From: Nocardia lijiangensis NBRC 108240 | Lineage (GTDB): Bacteria > Actinomycetota > Actinomycetes > Mycobacteriales > Mycobacteriaceae | DNA length: 59,254 nucleotides | Reading direction: 5' to 3' | NCBI RefSeq assembly: GCF_001613045.1 | Contig: NZ_BDBP01000068.1 | Location: 1 to 59,254 of the forward strand | Shown: piece by piece, positions 19,258-28,460 of the stretch | Numbering within the stretch: position 1 is the first letter of the stretch | Layout: every line of letters starts with the position of its first letter | Notes under the pieces: generated by a model | What the model saw: only the letters and a program-made list of their open reading frames with translations | Database searches by the model: none | Told to the model about the DNA's origin: nothing | Made by a program: the position numbers and the translations under genes

Positions 19258-19447
19258 CTACACGCCGTGGCTCTGAGCCCGGCCCATGCTCGAGGGGTTC
19301 GCCGAGTACCTGCCATTGCCCGCGGAAGATTTTCTCGCGCCGCATGTGTGCACGCTGGGCAAGAATGTCGCGCACGCGGTATTCATCCGCCAAGGCAACT
19401 CGACCAACTGGTTGGCCCAGGTGGTGTTTCGGCGTCGATGCGCGCTG

Positions 19448-21046
19448 TCAGTCCTCGTGGGTCAGCGGGCCCGCGGGAATATCGCGCAGCTTGCGGATCG
19501 AGACCACCGCGATGGCCAGAGAGGCGACACCGGCGATGCCCGCGGTGATGTGCACCCCGTGCAGGAATGCCTCGCGTGCCGCCGCGAGCACGGATTCGCC
19601 GAGAGCCGCGGGCACCTGCGTCGACACCTGCACCGCCGCGCCCAAGGTGTCGCGGACGGAACCGGCGTCGGCCTCGGAGAGCCCGGCGGGCAGTGCGGAC
19701 GACAGATCGCCGCGGTAGATCGCGATGCTGATGCTGCCGAGGATCGAGATGCCCAGTGCGCCGCCGAATTCCGCGCCGGTTTCCGAGACGCCCGAGGCGG
19801 CGCCCGCCTGTTCGGGTGGCGCGGCGCCGACGATGAGTTCGGTGGTGATCCCGAAGACCGGGGCCAATCCCAGCGCGGAGATCACCGAAGCGGCGAGCGC
19901 CAGACCGTAGCCGCCCGAAGCGCTGAGCTGAGTCATCATGAGCAGCCCGACACCGGCCAGCGCGAGTCCGCCGCCGATCAGGTAGGCGGGCCGCATTAGT
20001 TGGACCAGCCGGGGCGCCAGCTGCGATCCGACGATGAACCCGAGGCCGGAGGGCACCATCACCAGACCGGCATGCAGCGGCGACATCCCGAGCACCAGCT
20101 GGAAGTACTGCGCGACGAACAGGAAATAGCCGAAGGCGACGAAGATGCCGACGATGTTGACCAACAGGGCGACACGGAAGCGGCTCAACCGGAACAGCCG
20201 CAGGTCGAGCATCGGATCGGCGCTGGTGAGCTGACGCCGCACGAACAGCACGCCGAGCGCCGCGCCGCCGAACAGACCCGAGAGCGCCGCCGCGCCGACA
20301 CCGTCCTGGGCGATCTTCTTCATGCCGAACACCACGGCGATCATGGTCCCCACGCAGAGCACGGCGCTGATCGGATCGAGCCGCCCCGCCTCCGGATCGC
20401 GGAACTCGGGAAGCACCTTCGGGCCGAGCGCGAGCAGCAGCACCATCACCGGCACCGCGAGCAGGAACACCGAACCCCACCAGAAGTTCTCCAGCAGTAC
20501 GCCACCGAAGATCGGCCCGACCGCGCCGCCCGCCGAGAACGCGCCGACCCACACGCCCACCGCCACCGAACGTTGCCGGGGATCGCGGAACATATTGAAG
20601 ATCAACGACAGCGTGGACGGCGCCAGCGTGGCGCCCGCGATGCCGAGCAGTGCGCGGCAGACGATCAGCGCCTCCGCGGTGGGCGCGAACGCCGCGACCA
20701 CCGAGACCACCGTGAATAGTGCCGCGCCGATCATGAGCATGCGGCGCCTGCCGATCCGGTCGCCGAGGGTGCCCATGGTGATCAGCAGCCCGGCCACCAT
20801 GAAGCCGTAGACGTCGATGATCCAGAGCAGCTGCGAGCTGGTCGGATGCAGGTCGGCGCTGATCATCGGCACCGCCAGGTGCAGGACCGTGAGGTCCATC
20901 GCGTAGACCAGGCAGGCGAGCGCCAGCACCAGAAGACCCACCCACTCGGTACGTCCGGCGAGCGTAGCGACGTCCTTGTGCACGCTCTGGTCGACGGTGT
21001 CCACGGTGCGAGTTCCTTCCGCCGTGCCGATGTCGATTGCTGTCAT
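19448..21046 (-). CDS. MFS drug exporter, DHA2 (EmrB/QacA) type
   Basis: A 532-residue 14-TM proton-antiport exporter. Motif A is GTLGDRIGRRRMLM and motif C lies around AFSAGGAVGPIFGGVL. The first TM carries YAMDLTVLHLAVP, a QacA-like signature with a membrane-embedded Asp. The start ATG 21046 lacks a clear ribosome site; ATG 21073 would add nine residues. A 5-bp inverted repeat, GCAGA-CGA-TCTGC (21053-21065), sits at the start region. Substrates are likely cationic or lipophilic toxicants by family analogy. Confidence 0.92.
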   Translation of the reverse strand: MTAIDIGTAEGTRTVDTVDQSVHKDVATLAGRTEWVGLLVLALACLVYAMDLTVLHLAVPMISADLHPTSSQLLWIIDVYGFMVAGLLITMGTLGDRIGRRRMLMIGAALFTVVSVVAAFAPTAEALIVCRALLGIAGATLAPSTLSLIFNMFRDPRQRSVAVGVWVGAFSAGGAVGPIFGGVLLENFWWGSVFLLAVPVMVLLLALGPKVLPEFRDPEAGRLDPISAVLCVGTMIAVVFGMKKIAQDGVGAAALSGLFGGAALGVLFVRRQLTSADPMLDLRLFRLSRFRVALLVNIVGIFVAFGYFLFVAQYFQLVLGMSPLHAGLVMVPSGLGFIVGSQLAPRLVQLMRPAYLIGGGLALAGVGLLMMTQLSASGGYGLALAASVISALGLAPVFGITTELIVGAAPPEQAGAASGVSETGAEFGGALGISILGSISIAIYRGDLSSALPAGLSEADAGSVRDTLGAAVQVSTQVPAALGESVLAAAREAFLHGVHITAGIAGVASLAIAVVSIRKLRDIPAGPLTHED

Positions 21047-21171
21047 GTGTGTGCAGACGATCTGCCAACTCACATTTCATCGCTCGCGCCCGGTCCAGCG
21101 CAAAGGATTTTCCGGCGGCTCACCGCCGCCGGTAATTCGGTGGCGCCCGCCACGAATCCTGACGCGTCCGG

Positions 21172-22518
21172 CTACCGGGTACGCACCGGCCAGGCAGGCG
21201 CCCCTGCCCCGTACTGCGGCGCGGGCCAGGCGTAATCCGGGTATTCGACCAGGGCGGGGGCAGCCGTCACGAGGCCGCCGTGGCTCACGGTCATTTCCGG
21301 GTTGGGGGCCGTGGCGGGGCCGCGCTGCATGCCGCGGTCGGGGTTGGTCAGGAGCCAGGAAGCCGTGCGCGCCAAGGAGACTCGCACGTCGCGGCCGACG
21401 CCGTCGTAGGTGCGCGCGGCGAGGGCATCGATCACACCCGCGGCGAGCAGGTAGCCGGAGGCGTGGTCGAGGGCCTGGGCGGGCAGCGCGCCGGGCACCG
21501 ACGGCGCGCCTTCCAGGATGGAGATACCGGTGGCGGCCTGCACGATGCTGTCGAAGCCCCGGCGGCCGCCCCACGGACCGGACTCGCCCCAGGCGCTGAC
21601 CCGGCCGTGCACCAGGCCGGGGCGCACGGCGGTGGTGAGCCCAGCGTGCTCCAGCGAGCCGGGACGATACCCGCTGACGAGCACGTCGGCCGAGGAGAGC
21701 AGGTCGTGGAAGAAGCCCGAGTGGGCGCGCAGATCGACCATCGCGGAATGCTTGCCCTGGCAGGTGTCGGCGTACTGCCACGGGATCTCGGGCAGCCACG
21801 GTGGATCGACCCGCAGCACTTCCGCGCCGAGCAACGCCAGCGTCCTTGTCGCGACCGGGCCTGCGATCACCCGCGTCATGTCGAGCACTCGCACCCCGCG
21901 CAACGGCTGGAACGGGGTTGCTTCGGAACGGAATTGGCCGCCGGCGCGGTCCTGGCGCGGTTCCATGGCGACCACCGGGCCGGACGCGGCGTCCGCCGCC
22001 TGCGGGGTGGCGGCCCACTCCTCCTCGGTGCGTACCTGGACCGCGATCGCGCCCGCCATGGCGGCGTTGTCCTCGATATCGGACGCACGGCTCATCGCGA
22101 TGTGGGCGACCGCCAGATCGAGGGGCGCGTCCTCCGGTAGGCCGAGCGCGGCGAGTAGGCGGGTCCGGTGGTGCGGATAGTTGGCGTGGGTGCGCACCCA
22201 CCCGTCGAAGGTGGGGAAGAATCCGGAGAGATCGGCGAACATCGACACCTGACGTCCGTCCGCGCGCAGCAGGCGGTCGCTCGAGAACGCGGCTGTGATC
22301 CGCTCCGGGTCGATCCGGTGCGGCACCGGAGCGAGTCCGTGCGCGTCGCGCAACCGGTTCGCCGCGGCCGTCACGGCGGCCACCGAGCCCGCGGCCAGCG
22401 CCCAGACCGGCAGGGTCGCAGCGAGATTGCTGCCAGGATCGGGGGAGTGCGTAATGACAGAACCGGGTACACCGATTCCGGCTTCGTAATCGTGGACCAG
22501 CCGTGCGTGCGCGTTCAC
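21172..22518 (-). CDS. CaiB/BaiF family (class III) CoA transferase
   Basis: A 448-residue protein. The C-terminal half has the family signature: LRGVRVLDMTRVIAGPVATR, GAEVLRVDPP, a KHSAMVDLR segment, and LVSGYRPGSLE. The catalytic Asp normally lies in a D-L-R region after the K-x-S motif, and VDLRA fits. The N-terminal ~200 residues are less typical, suggesting two tandem family domains with the first degenerate. Its CoA donor and acid substrate are unknown. It is divergent from the thioesterase at 22554 with only 35 nt between, so their promoters overlap. Confidence 0.85.
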   Translation of the reverse strand: MNAHARLVHDYEAGIGVPGSVITHSPDPGSNLAATLPVWALAAGSVAAVTAAANRLRDAHGLAPVPHRIDPERITAAFSSDRLLRADGRQVSMFADLSGFFPTFDGWVRTHANYPHHRTRLLAALGLPEDAPLDLAVAHIAMSRASDIEDNAAMAGAIAVQVRTEEEWAATPQAADAASGPVVAMEPRQDRAGGQFRSEATPFQPLRGVRVLDMTRVIAGPVATRTLALLGAEVLRVDPPWLPEIPWQYADTCQGKHSAMVDLRAHSGFFHDLLSSADVLVSGYRPGSLEHAGLTTAVRPGLVHGRVSAWGESGPWGGRRGFDSIVQAATGISILEGAPSVPGALPAQALDHASGYLLAAGVIDALAARTYDGVGRDVRVSLARTASWLLTNPDRGMQRGPATAPNPEMTVSHGGLVTAAPALVEYPDYAWPAPQYGAGAPAWPVRTR

Positions 22519-22553
22519 CAGATCGAGACTAGCGGCACCGGACGAGTAAGGAG

Positions 22554-23336
22554 ATGGACGTGCACAAGGCGATCACCGCCACCGACTGGCTGCGGGTACT
22601 GCGTACCGACCCGGCGCCGCGCCACTACCTGGTGTGTTTCCCGCCCGGCGGTGGTTCGGCGACGGCCTACCGAGATCTCGCGCTCGAATGCGGCTCCGGC
22701 GTGGCGGTACTGGCCGTGCAGTATCCGGGCCGGCAGGATCGGCTCGCCGAATCGGCGGTCCCGGATCTGCACGAGCTCGCCGAGCTGATCGCCGGAGAAT
22801 TGCTGGGGCAAGGCCCGCTGTCCGGTCTCGCGCTGTTCGGGCACAGCATGGGCGCCACCCTGGCCTATGAGACGGCGCGCAGGCTCGAGGACGGCGGGCA
22901 AGAACTCACCACCCTGTTCGTATCGGGCCGTCCCGCACCGTCGTTCGCCGAAACCGGCCGCCTGCACCTCGCGTCCGACGAGGAGCTCATCACGGATCTG
23001 GAGCGTCTCGCCGCCGACCCCGCGCCGATCGCACTGCTGCGCACCGAACCCGGCCTCGCCGATCTGGTGCTGCCCGCGGTGCGCAGCGACTACCGGGCCG
23101 TGGAAACCTACGCGCACCGGCACGGCCTGCCACTCGCGTGCGATCTCGCCGCACTGGTCAGCACCGGCGACCCGACCACCACACCCCAGCAGGCCGACGA
23201 ATGGCGGGCCTTCACCTCGGGCTCGTTCGCGCGCGCGACCTTCCCTGGAGGCCATTTCTACGTCGACGAACACGTCGGCGCGGTAGCGGATTTCGTCGTT
23301 CGGCACCTGGACGATCCCGCCCGTCGCAACGAATAG
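22554..23336 (+). CDS. Type II thioesterase (alpha/beta hydrolase)
   Basis: A 260-residue protein of the proofreading thioesterase family that clears stalled acyl groups from PKS/NRPS carrier proteins. Seen: HYLVCFPPGGGSATAYRDLA, QYPGRQDRL, the nucleophile elbow FGHSMGA with Ser98, and a C-terminal His in FPGGHFYVDEH. ATG 22554 follows AAGGAG. No PKS or NRPS lies in the window, so it must act on a distant megasynthase or have another acyl-carrier partner. Confidence 0.9.
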   Translation: MDVHKAITATDWLRVLRTDPAPRHYLVCFPPGGGSATAYRDLALECGSGVAVLAVQYPGRQDRLAESAVPDLHELAELIAGELLGQGPLSGLALFGHSMGATLAYETARRLEDGGQELTTLFVSGRPAPSFAETGRLHLASDEELITDLERLAADPAPIALLRTEPGLADLVLPAVRSDYRAVETYAHRHGLPLACDLAALVSTGDPTTTPQQADEWRAFTSGSFARATFPGGHFYVDEHVGAVADFVVRHLDDPARRNE

Positions 23337-23386
23337 CCTGCGCTGCCGGACCGCTCGGATCGCCGCACCTCGCCGACGATCCAGGG

Positions 23387-24181
23387 TCAGCCCAGGTACT
23401 CCGATTCGAGGACGAGATCGTGCAGCAGGGATTGATATTCGACGTGCGTGCGATGCTCCACCGTGCGCCAGGTCGTGCCCTCGTGCGCACGCATGTAGCG
23501 CAGATAGCGTGGTGCTCCCGGGATCCGCACGTTGTCGGCGACCACGATGGCGCCGGGACGCAGCCAGTTCACGGTGAGCAGGGTGAGCAGGTCGGGCAGA
23601 TACGCGGTCTTCAGGTGATCCAGGAAGACGAAATCGACCGCGCCCGCGGCGAATCCGTGGTCCACGGCGAGCCTGCGCATGGTCACCCCGCCGTCGCCGA
23701 TCTTGCCGGCCACCACCACGACCCGATCGGACAGTCCGGCGTGCGCGATCACCTCGGTCGCGATCGCCGCGTTGGCGATGCTGGACTCCACCGACACCAG
23801 CCGTCCCCGCGGCGGCAGCAGCCGTCCCGTTCGTACCGCGCTGTACCCGCAGTAGGCGCCCAGCTCCAGCGCGAGCAGCGGATTCGCGCGCCGGACCGCG
23901 GCGTCCAGCAACAGACCCTTCTCGTCGCCGACGTTCATCAGGATGCTGCGGGTGCGCGCGAAATCATCGATCGCGGCGAGCACACTGTCCGGATCGCCCG
24001 CCGTCGCGGTGTTCAGCACGTGCCGCCGCACGGCCTCCTCGCGGCCGTCGCCCACCTGCCCGGTGCGCAGCACGGTGCGGCCGCCGAGTGCGAAACGGAT
24101 CGTCGACCAGCGCAGAAACGGCGCCTTGTCGCGCAGCAGCGCGCCGAGTCCGGCCCGGTGCGATCCCGTCCCTTCCGCCAT
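23387..24181 (-). CDS. SAM-dependent O-methyltransferase, catechol-OMT-like
   Basis: A 264-residue class I methyltransferase. The SAM motif LALELGAYCGYSAVR, the acidic-loop region LVSVES, and the COMT-like metal-site stretch DFVFLDHLKTAYLPDL with VVADNV are present. A magnesium-dependent catechol or phenol methyltransferase role is likely; mycobacterial Rv1703c-type proteins look similar. ATG 24181 gives MAEGTGSHRAG. An upstream in-frame GTG exists. A GTGGTG-T-CACCAC palindrome lies 21 nt before the start. Confidence 0.87.
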   Translation of the reverse strand: MAEGTGSHRAGLGALLRDKAPFLRWSTIRFALGGRTVLRTGQVGDGREEAVRRHVLNTATAGDPDSVLAAIDDFARTRSILMNVGDEKGLLLDAAVRRANPLLALELGAYCGYSAVRTGRLLPPRGRLVSVESSIANAAIATEVIAHAGLSDRVVVVAGKIGDGGVTMRRLAVDHGFAAGAVDFVFLDHLKTAYLPDLLTLLTVNWLRPGAIVVADNVRIPGAPRYLRYMRAHEGTTWRTVEHRTHVEYQSLLHDLVLESEYLG

Positions 24182-24201
24182 GCGCCCTCCGAGTCGTGGT
24201 A

Positions 24202-24214
24202 GTGGTGTCACCAC
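24202..24214. promoter_or_regulatory. Perfect palindrome upstream of the O-methyltransferase
   Basis: GTGGTG and CACCAC flank a single T. The site lies between the O-methyltransferase start and the end of the SDR gene, so it may be an operator or part of a weak intergenic hairpin. Confidence 0.3.
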
Positions 24215-24250
24215 GATTCTGCTCGCCCGACCCGGCGCGGCGGCGCAGAC

Positions 24251-25681
24251 TCACCAGGGCGAGGGTTGATAGTCCTTCAGGAAGCAGCCGTAGAGGTCGG
24301 TGCCGTCCTCGCCCTGCACGATCGGGTCGTAGACGCGGGCGGCGCCGTCCACCAGATCGAGCGGGGCGTGGAAGCCTTCCTCGGCGAGGCGGATCTTGGT
24401 GTAGTGCGGGCGCTCGTCGGTGATCCAGCCGGTGTCCACGGCGGTCATCAGGATCGAGTCGCTCTCGTACATCTCCTTGGCGCTGGTGCGGGTCAGCATG
24501 TTCAGCGCGGCCTTGGCCATGTTGGTGTGCGGGTGCCCGGGGCCCTTGTATCCGCGGGCGAACTGGCCCTCCATGGCGGAGACGTTCACGATGTACTTGC
24601 GGCGCGCGGGGGCGGCGGCCATGGCCGGGCGCAGCCGCGACACCAGGATGAACGGCGCCACCGAATTGCACAGCTGGACTTCGAGCAGTTCGGTCGGATC
24701 GACCTCGGCGACGGTCTGCACCCAGCTGTTGGTGTGCGCGAGATCGGGCACCAGGCCGCCCGCGTCGATCGCCACGCCGCGCGAAATCCGTTCGGGGGTA
24801 GCCGATCCCGCGACCAACGCGAGCTCGGCGACATCCGCGGCGGTGAGCGTCGGCGCCAGCGAGGCGGTGAGCGCGGTCGGATGCGCCTGCATGGTCTTGC
24901 CGAAGGTCACCACGTCGGGCAGCGCGCCCGCGGGTAGCGGTCCGGACTCGGCCTCCACCAGCGCGCTGTACGCGCCGGGGGAGCGGCGCACGGTCTGGGC
25001 CGCGTTGTTGATCAGGATGTCCAGCGGGCCCTGCGCGGCGATATCGTCGGCGAGGGCCACCACCTGCGCCGGATCGCGCAGGTCGATGCCGACGATGCGC
25101 AGCCGGTGCAGCCAGTCGGCGCTGTCGTCCATGGCGGCGAAGCGGCGGATGGCGTCGTTGGGGAAACGGGTGGTGATGGTGGTGTGCGCGCCGTCGCGCA
25201 GCAGCCGCAGCGCGATGTACATGCCGATCTTGGCGCGGCCGCCGGTGAGCAGCGCGCGGCGGCCGGACAGATCGGTGCGCGCGTCGCGCTTGGCGTGGCT
25301 GCTGGCGGCGCACTCCGGGCACAGCTGGTGGTAGAAGGCGTCGACGCGGGTGTAGCGCTGCTTGCAGATGTAACAGGGCCGCGCGCGGAGCAGGGTGCCC
25401 GCGCTGGCGCCCTTGGTCGTCGAGGTCAGCGGAATGCCCGCGGTCTCGTCGTCGATGCGATTCGGCGAGCCCGTGGCGGTGGACGCGACCACCGCGCGGT
25501 CCGCGGTGGAGATCTTGTCGCGTGCCTCGACGCGGCGGCGCTGCTTGAGCTTCTTGAACATGTGCCCGACCGCGCGCTGCACGGTCAGCGAGTCGGGGTC
25601 GTCCTTGTCCAGCTGTCCGGCTTGGTCGAGTACCCGAAGACAGGTCGCGAGCTCGTCGGGATCGATACTGCTGTCGGCCAT
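24251..25681 (-). CDS. SDR-family oxidoreductase with N-terminal zinc ribbon
   Basis: A 476-residue protein. Residues 1-60 are helical. Residues 103-124 hold a CxxC-x14-CxxC ribbon (CYICKQRY ... CPEC), and an SDR Rossmann domain runs from about 140. The SDR motif TGGRAKIG is at 146-153, NNAA at 225-228, the Ser in VNVSAMEG at 368 and Lys at 390. The usual catalytic Tyr of YxxxK is Thr386 (HTNMAK), so chemistry may differ or be lost. ATG 25681 is chosen; 11 further codons are open upstream. It may be co-transcribed with the methyltransferase 69 nt downstream. Confidence 0.85.
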   Translation of the reverse strand: MADSSIDPDELATCLRVLDQAGQLDKDDPDSLTVQRAVGHMFKKLKQRRRVEARDKISTADRAVVASTATGSPNRIDDETAGIPLTSTTKGASAGTLLRARPCYICKQRYTRVDAFYHQLCPECAASSHAKRDARTDLSGRRALLTGGRAKIGMYIALRLLRDGAHTTITTRFPNDAIRRFAAMDDSADWLHRLRIVGIDLRDPAQVVALADDIAAQGPLDILINNAAQTVRRSPGAYSALVEAESGPLPAGALPDVVTFGKTMQAHPTALTASLAPTLTAADVAELALVAGSATPERISRGVAIDAGGLVPDLAHTNSWVQTVAEVDPTELLEVQLCNSVAPFILVSRLRPAMAAAPARRKYIVNVSAMEGQFARGYKGPGHPHTNMAKAALNMLTRTSAKEMYESDSILMTAVDTGWITDERPHYTKIRLAEEGFHAPLDLVDGAARVYDPIVQGEDGTDLYGCFLKDYQPSPW

Positions 25682-25962
25682 CGGGTCTGCGGGGGTCCTT
25701 CGTGAGCTGGGCAATCGAAGTCACCATTGTCGCAAACCCTCGTGTCCGGTCGCGGTCCGGCCGTGCCGAGCGGGGGTCTGTTCGTCTCGGTCGCCCATGG
25801 CCGCGGCGACCTCGACGTTCGGCCGGGCGCTGTTTGCGTGTGGGGACAGCGGGTAGTTTGCCGCTGTGTAACCGACTGATCGTGCAGGTCCGCGGTGTCC
25901 TGCTGATTGTTCGCTCGGCTGGTCGCCGCGGTCGCCCCTGGGTAAGGATCGAGGAGGAGACC

Positions 25963-26415
25963 ATGAGTAATCTGCTGGATTCGGTACTCGGCAGCACCGT
26001 GTACGACCGTGACGGGGACAGGGTCGGCAAGGTCAAGAAGATCTACGTGGACAACGCCAGCGGCTTCCCGACCTGGGTGGCCGTCTCCACGGGGTTGTTC
26101 GGCCGCGATGCGCTGGTGCCGCTGGCCGGCGCCGAACATCGGCGCGACCGCGCAGCGCTGCAAGTGCGGGTCGGCAAGAACCAGGTCAAGTCCGCGCCGT
26201 ACGTCGTCGACGACGGCAACATCAGTCAGCGCAGCGAGCGAGAGCTGCTCGAGCACTACGACATCGACCCCGCCTTGTCCGCGTGGAAGACCTACGGCAG
26301 GCCTTACGGCGAGGTTCCGGTGCGCACGCGAGGCACGAGCCTCGACAGGACCGCCGAAGGCGACGGCCGGAACGACGCCGAGCTGCGCTTCGACCCTTCC
26401 CCGGACCGCCAGTGA
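25963..26415 (+). CDS. PRC-barrel domain protein
   Basis: A 150-residue protein whose first ~85 residues form a PRC-barrel (STVYDRDGDRVGKVKKIYVD, PTWVAVSTGLFGRDALVPL). A charged tail ends in SWKxYGRPY-like sequence around ALSAWKTYGRPYGE. Members act as small adaptor or RNA/protein-binding modules and are often stress-linked in actinobacteria. ATG 25963 follows a strong GAGGAGGAGA ribosome site. It stands alone and is closed by a hairpin terminator. Confidence 0.9.
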   Translation: MSNLLDSVLGSTVYDRDGDRVGKVKKIYVDNASGFPTWVAVSTGLFGRDALVPLAGAEHRRDRAALQVRVGKNQVKSAPYVVDDGNISQRSERELLEHYDIDPALSAWKTYGRPYGEVPVRTRGTSLDRTAEGDGRNDAELRFDPSPDRQ

Positions 26416-26420
26416 GGCTT

Positions 26421-26454
26421 TCGCCCCGCGGGTTCACCGTCATCCGCGGGGCGA
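26421..26454 (+). terminator. Terminator hairpin after the PRC-barrel gene
   Basis: Arms TCGCCCCGCGG (26421-26431) and CCGCGGGGCGA (26444-26454) pair perfectly over 11 bp with a 12-nt loop, five nt after the stop codon. No T-run follows. Confidence 0.65.
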
Positions 26455-26608
26455 GGAGCAGTCGGCCGCGGTGAGGCTGCGCGGCCAGGGCATCGTCGCC
26501 GACCCGGACACGCCGATCTTCACCACTCTGGCCGCCGTGGCGTCCGCACGCACCACGGGCTGACCCGACCGGCTTTCGATCGCCAGGGACGAACCCGGCC
26601 GCAAGTTG

Positions 26609-26640
26609 TTGACAATATGCCAATAGTGCTGGAATCTGAT
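26609..26640 (+). promoter_or_regulatory. Possible promoter of the acyl-CoA dehydrogenase
   Basis: A consensus TTGACA lies at 26609-26614. The -10 could be GAATCT (26632-26637, 17-nt spacer) or a neighbouring hexamer. The stretch is AT-rich against its surroundings and lies about 55 nt before the start codon. Confidence 0.4.
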
Positions 26641-26692
26641 GACGATGGACCGGCATCGGGGCCGGTCCGAGGTGGAGCAAAGGATCGGGATC

Positions 26693-27838
26693 ATGGCACG
26701 GGCCGCGTGGAGTGACGACGAGGTGGAGGCCGTACGCGACCTCGCACGGACGTTCTTCGAGAAGGAAGTCGTCCCGCACGAGGAGAAGTTCGTCGCGCAG
26801 GGCCACCCCGACCGCAATCTGTACAACCGGGCGGGCGAACTCGGTCTGCTGTGCGCCGCGATCCCGGCCGAATACGGCGGTGGCGGCGGCACATTCGCAC
26901 ACGAAGCGGCGATCATCGAGGAGCAGGCCTTCGCGGGCGACGGCTCGCTCGGCATGGCGGTGCACAGCTCGATCATCGCGCCATACCTCCTGGAATTCGG
27001 TTCCGGGGAACTCAAGCGGCGGGTGCTGCCCAAGGCGGCCAGCGGCGAGATGGTGCTGTCCATCGGCATGACCGAACCGAGCACCGGTTCGGACCTGCAG
27101 AACATCAAGACCCGCGCGGTGCGCGAAGGCGACGAGTACGTCATCACCGGCTCGAAGATCTTCATCACCAACGGCTGGCTCTGCGACGGCATCATCATCG
27201 CCGCGAAGACCGATCCGTCGAAGGGCGCGGCGGGAGTCTCGTTGATCTTCGCCGAGGTCGGCGACGACGCACCCGGCTTCACCCGCGGCCGCATCCTGAA
27301 CAAGATCGGCGGCAAGGCCCAGGACACCGCCGAACTGTTCTTCGACGGACTCCGGGTGCCCGCGTCCAACCTGCTCGGTGAGGCCGAGGGCCAGGGCTTC
27401 TATCAGATGATGCAGCTGCTGGCCCAGGAACGACTGGTCACCGCCATCCTCGCGACCGCCATGATGGAGAAGGCCGTCGAACTGACCGTCGACTACACCA
27501 AGGGACGCGAGGCGTTCGGCAAGCCGCTGTTCGCGATGCAGAACACCAAGTTCGAACTGGCCGAGTGCGCGACGCTGGCCCGGGTCTGCCGCACCTTCCT
27601 CGACGACGCGATCGTCAAGCATCTGCGCGGCGAACTCGACATCCCGACCGCGGCGATGTCGAAGTATTGGATCACCGACCAACTCGGTATCGTGGTCGAT
27701 CGCTGCCTGCAACTGTTCGGCGGCTACGGCTACATGACGGAGTATCCGATTTCCCAGCTCTACACCGGCGCCCGCGTTCTGCGCATCCTGGCGGGTAGCA
27801 ACGAAGTGATGAAGGATCTCATTGCGCGGTCTCTCTGA
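26693..27838 (+). CDS. Acyl-CoA dehydrogenase
   Basis: A 381-residue FAD enzyme of acyl-CoA beta-oxidation type. Motifs: IGMTEPSTGSDLQNIKTRA, ITGSKIFITNGWLCDG, the flavin-binding QLFGGYGYMTEYPI and the C-terminal RILAGSNEVMKDLIA. The position that holds the catalytic Glu in medium-chain enzymes is Gly here. The base probably lies elsewhere, as in isovaleryl- or long-chain-type enzymes. ATG 26693 is chosen; ATG 26639 and ATG 26642 lie upstream. The last codons overlap the TTG start of a TetR gene, so the pair is co-expressed. Confidence 0.93.
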   Translation: MARAAWSDDEVEAVRDLARTFFEKEVVPHEEKFVAQGHPDRNLYNRAGELGLLCAAIPAEYGGGGGTFAHEAAIIEEQAFAGDGSLGMAVHSSIIAPYLLEFGSGELKRRVLPKAASGEMVLSIGMTEPSTGSDLQNIKTRAVREGDEYVITGSKIFITNGWLCDGIIIAAKTDPSKGAAGVSLIFAEVGDDAPGFTRGRILNKIGGKAQDTAELFFDGLRVPASNLLGEAEGQGFYQMMQLLAQERLVTAILATAMMEKAVELTVDYTKGREAFGKPLFAMQNTKFELAECATLARVCRTFLDDAIVKHLRGELDIPTAAMSKYWITDQLGIVVDRCLQLFGGYGYMTEYPISQLYTGARVLRILAGSNEVMKDLIARSL

Positions 27839-28460
27839 AACCCGAAGCGACGGGTCGCCGCGCCGGCGCAGGCTCGAACCCGACGAGCGGCGCGCGCAGA
27901 TCCTCGCCTGTGCGATCGACATGTTCGGTGAGCGGCCGTACGCCGCGGTGTCCACCGCGGAGCTGGCGCAGCGCGCCGGGGTGGCCCGAGGGCTGATCAA
28001 CCACTACTTCGGCAACAAGCGGGACCTCTATCTCGCCGTGGTGCGCCGGATGGTGACCCTGCCCAAGCTGGACGCGATGGTCGCGCCCGTGGGGACCGAT
28101 CGTGAGCGCGTCGACGCCAGTGTGCACTGGCTGCTGGACACCATCGGCGAGCACGGCAGCACCTGGGTCAAGGTCACCAGCCACGAAGGCGTCGGCGACG
28201 ACCCCGAGGTGCAGCAGATCCTCGACGAGGCCGACGACGCCGCCGCCGAGCGCACGCTGGTGATGGTCGGGCTGGCCGATTCGGCGCACAGCGCGGAACT
28301 GCGCGCGATGGTGCGGGCCTACGGCGGCCTGGTGAAGGTCGCGGGCCGCGAGTGGATCACCCGCGGCAACCTGACCCGCGAACAGGTGCACGAATTGCTC
28401 GCCGATCTGTTGCTGACCCTGGTCACCGAGACGATGCCGAAGGTCGACAAACGGCGCTGA
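27822..28460 (+). CDS. TetR-family regulator coupled to the acyl-CoA dehydrogenase
   Basis: A 212-residue regulator with HTH around STAELAQRAGVARGLINHYF and GNKRDLY, then a large helical C-terminal domain. The frame opens with TTG 27822, inside the dehydrogenase gene (17-nt overlap), with GAAGGA six nt upstream. No ATG or GTG start precedes the HTH. The overlap implies translational coupling and suggests it senses an acyl-CoA made or used by the enzyme. Confidence 0.9.
   Translation: MRGLSETRSDGSPRRRRLEPDERRAQILACAIDMFGERPYAAVSTAELAQRAGVARGLINHYFGNKRDLYLAVVRRMVTLPKLDAMVAPVGTDRERVDASVHWLLDTIGEHGSTWVKVTSHEGVGDDPEVQQILDEADDAAAERTLVMVGLADSAHSAELRAMVRAYGGLVKVAGREWITRGNLTREQVHELLADLLLTLVTETMPKVDKRR

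Noticed and set aside
26471..26563. Short plus-strand frame after the PRC-barrel terminator (VRLRGQGIVADPDTP...)
   Set aside because: No family, no ribosome site and too short to separate from chance; may be a remnant.
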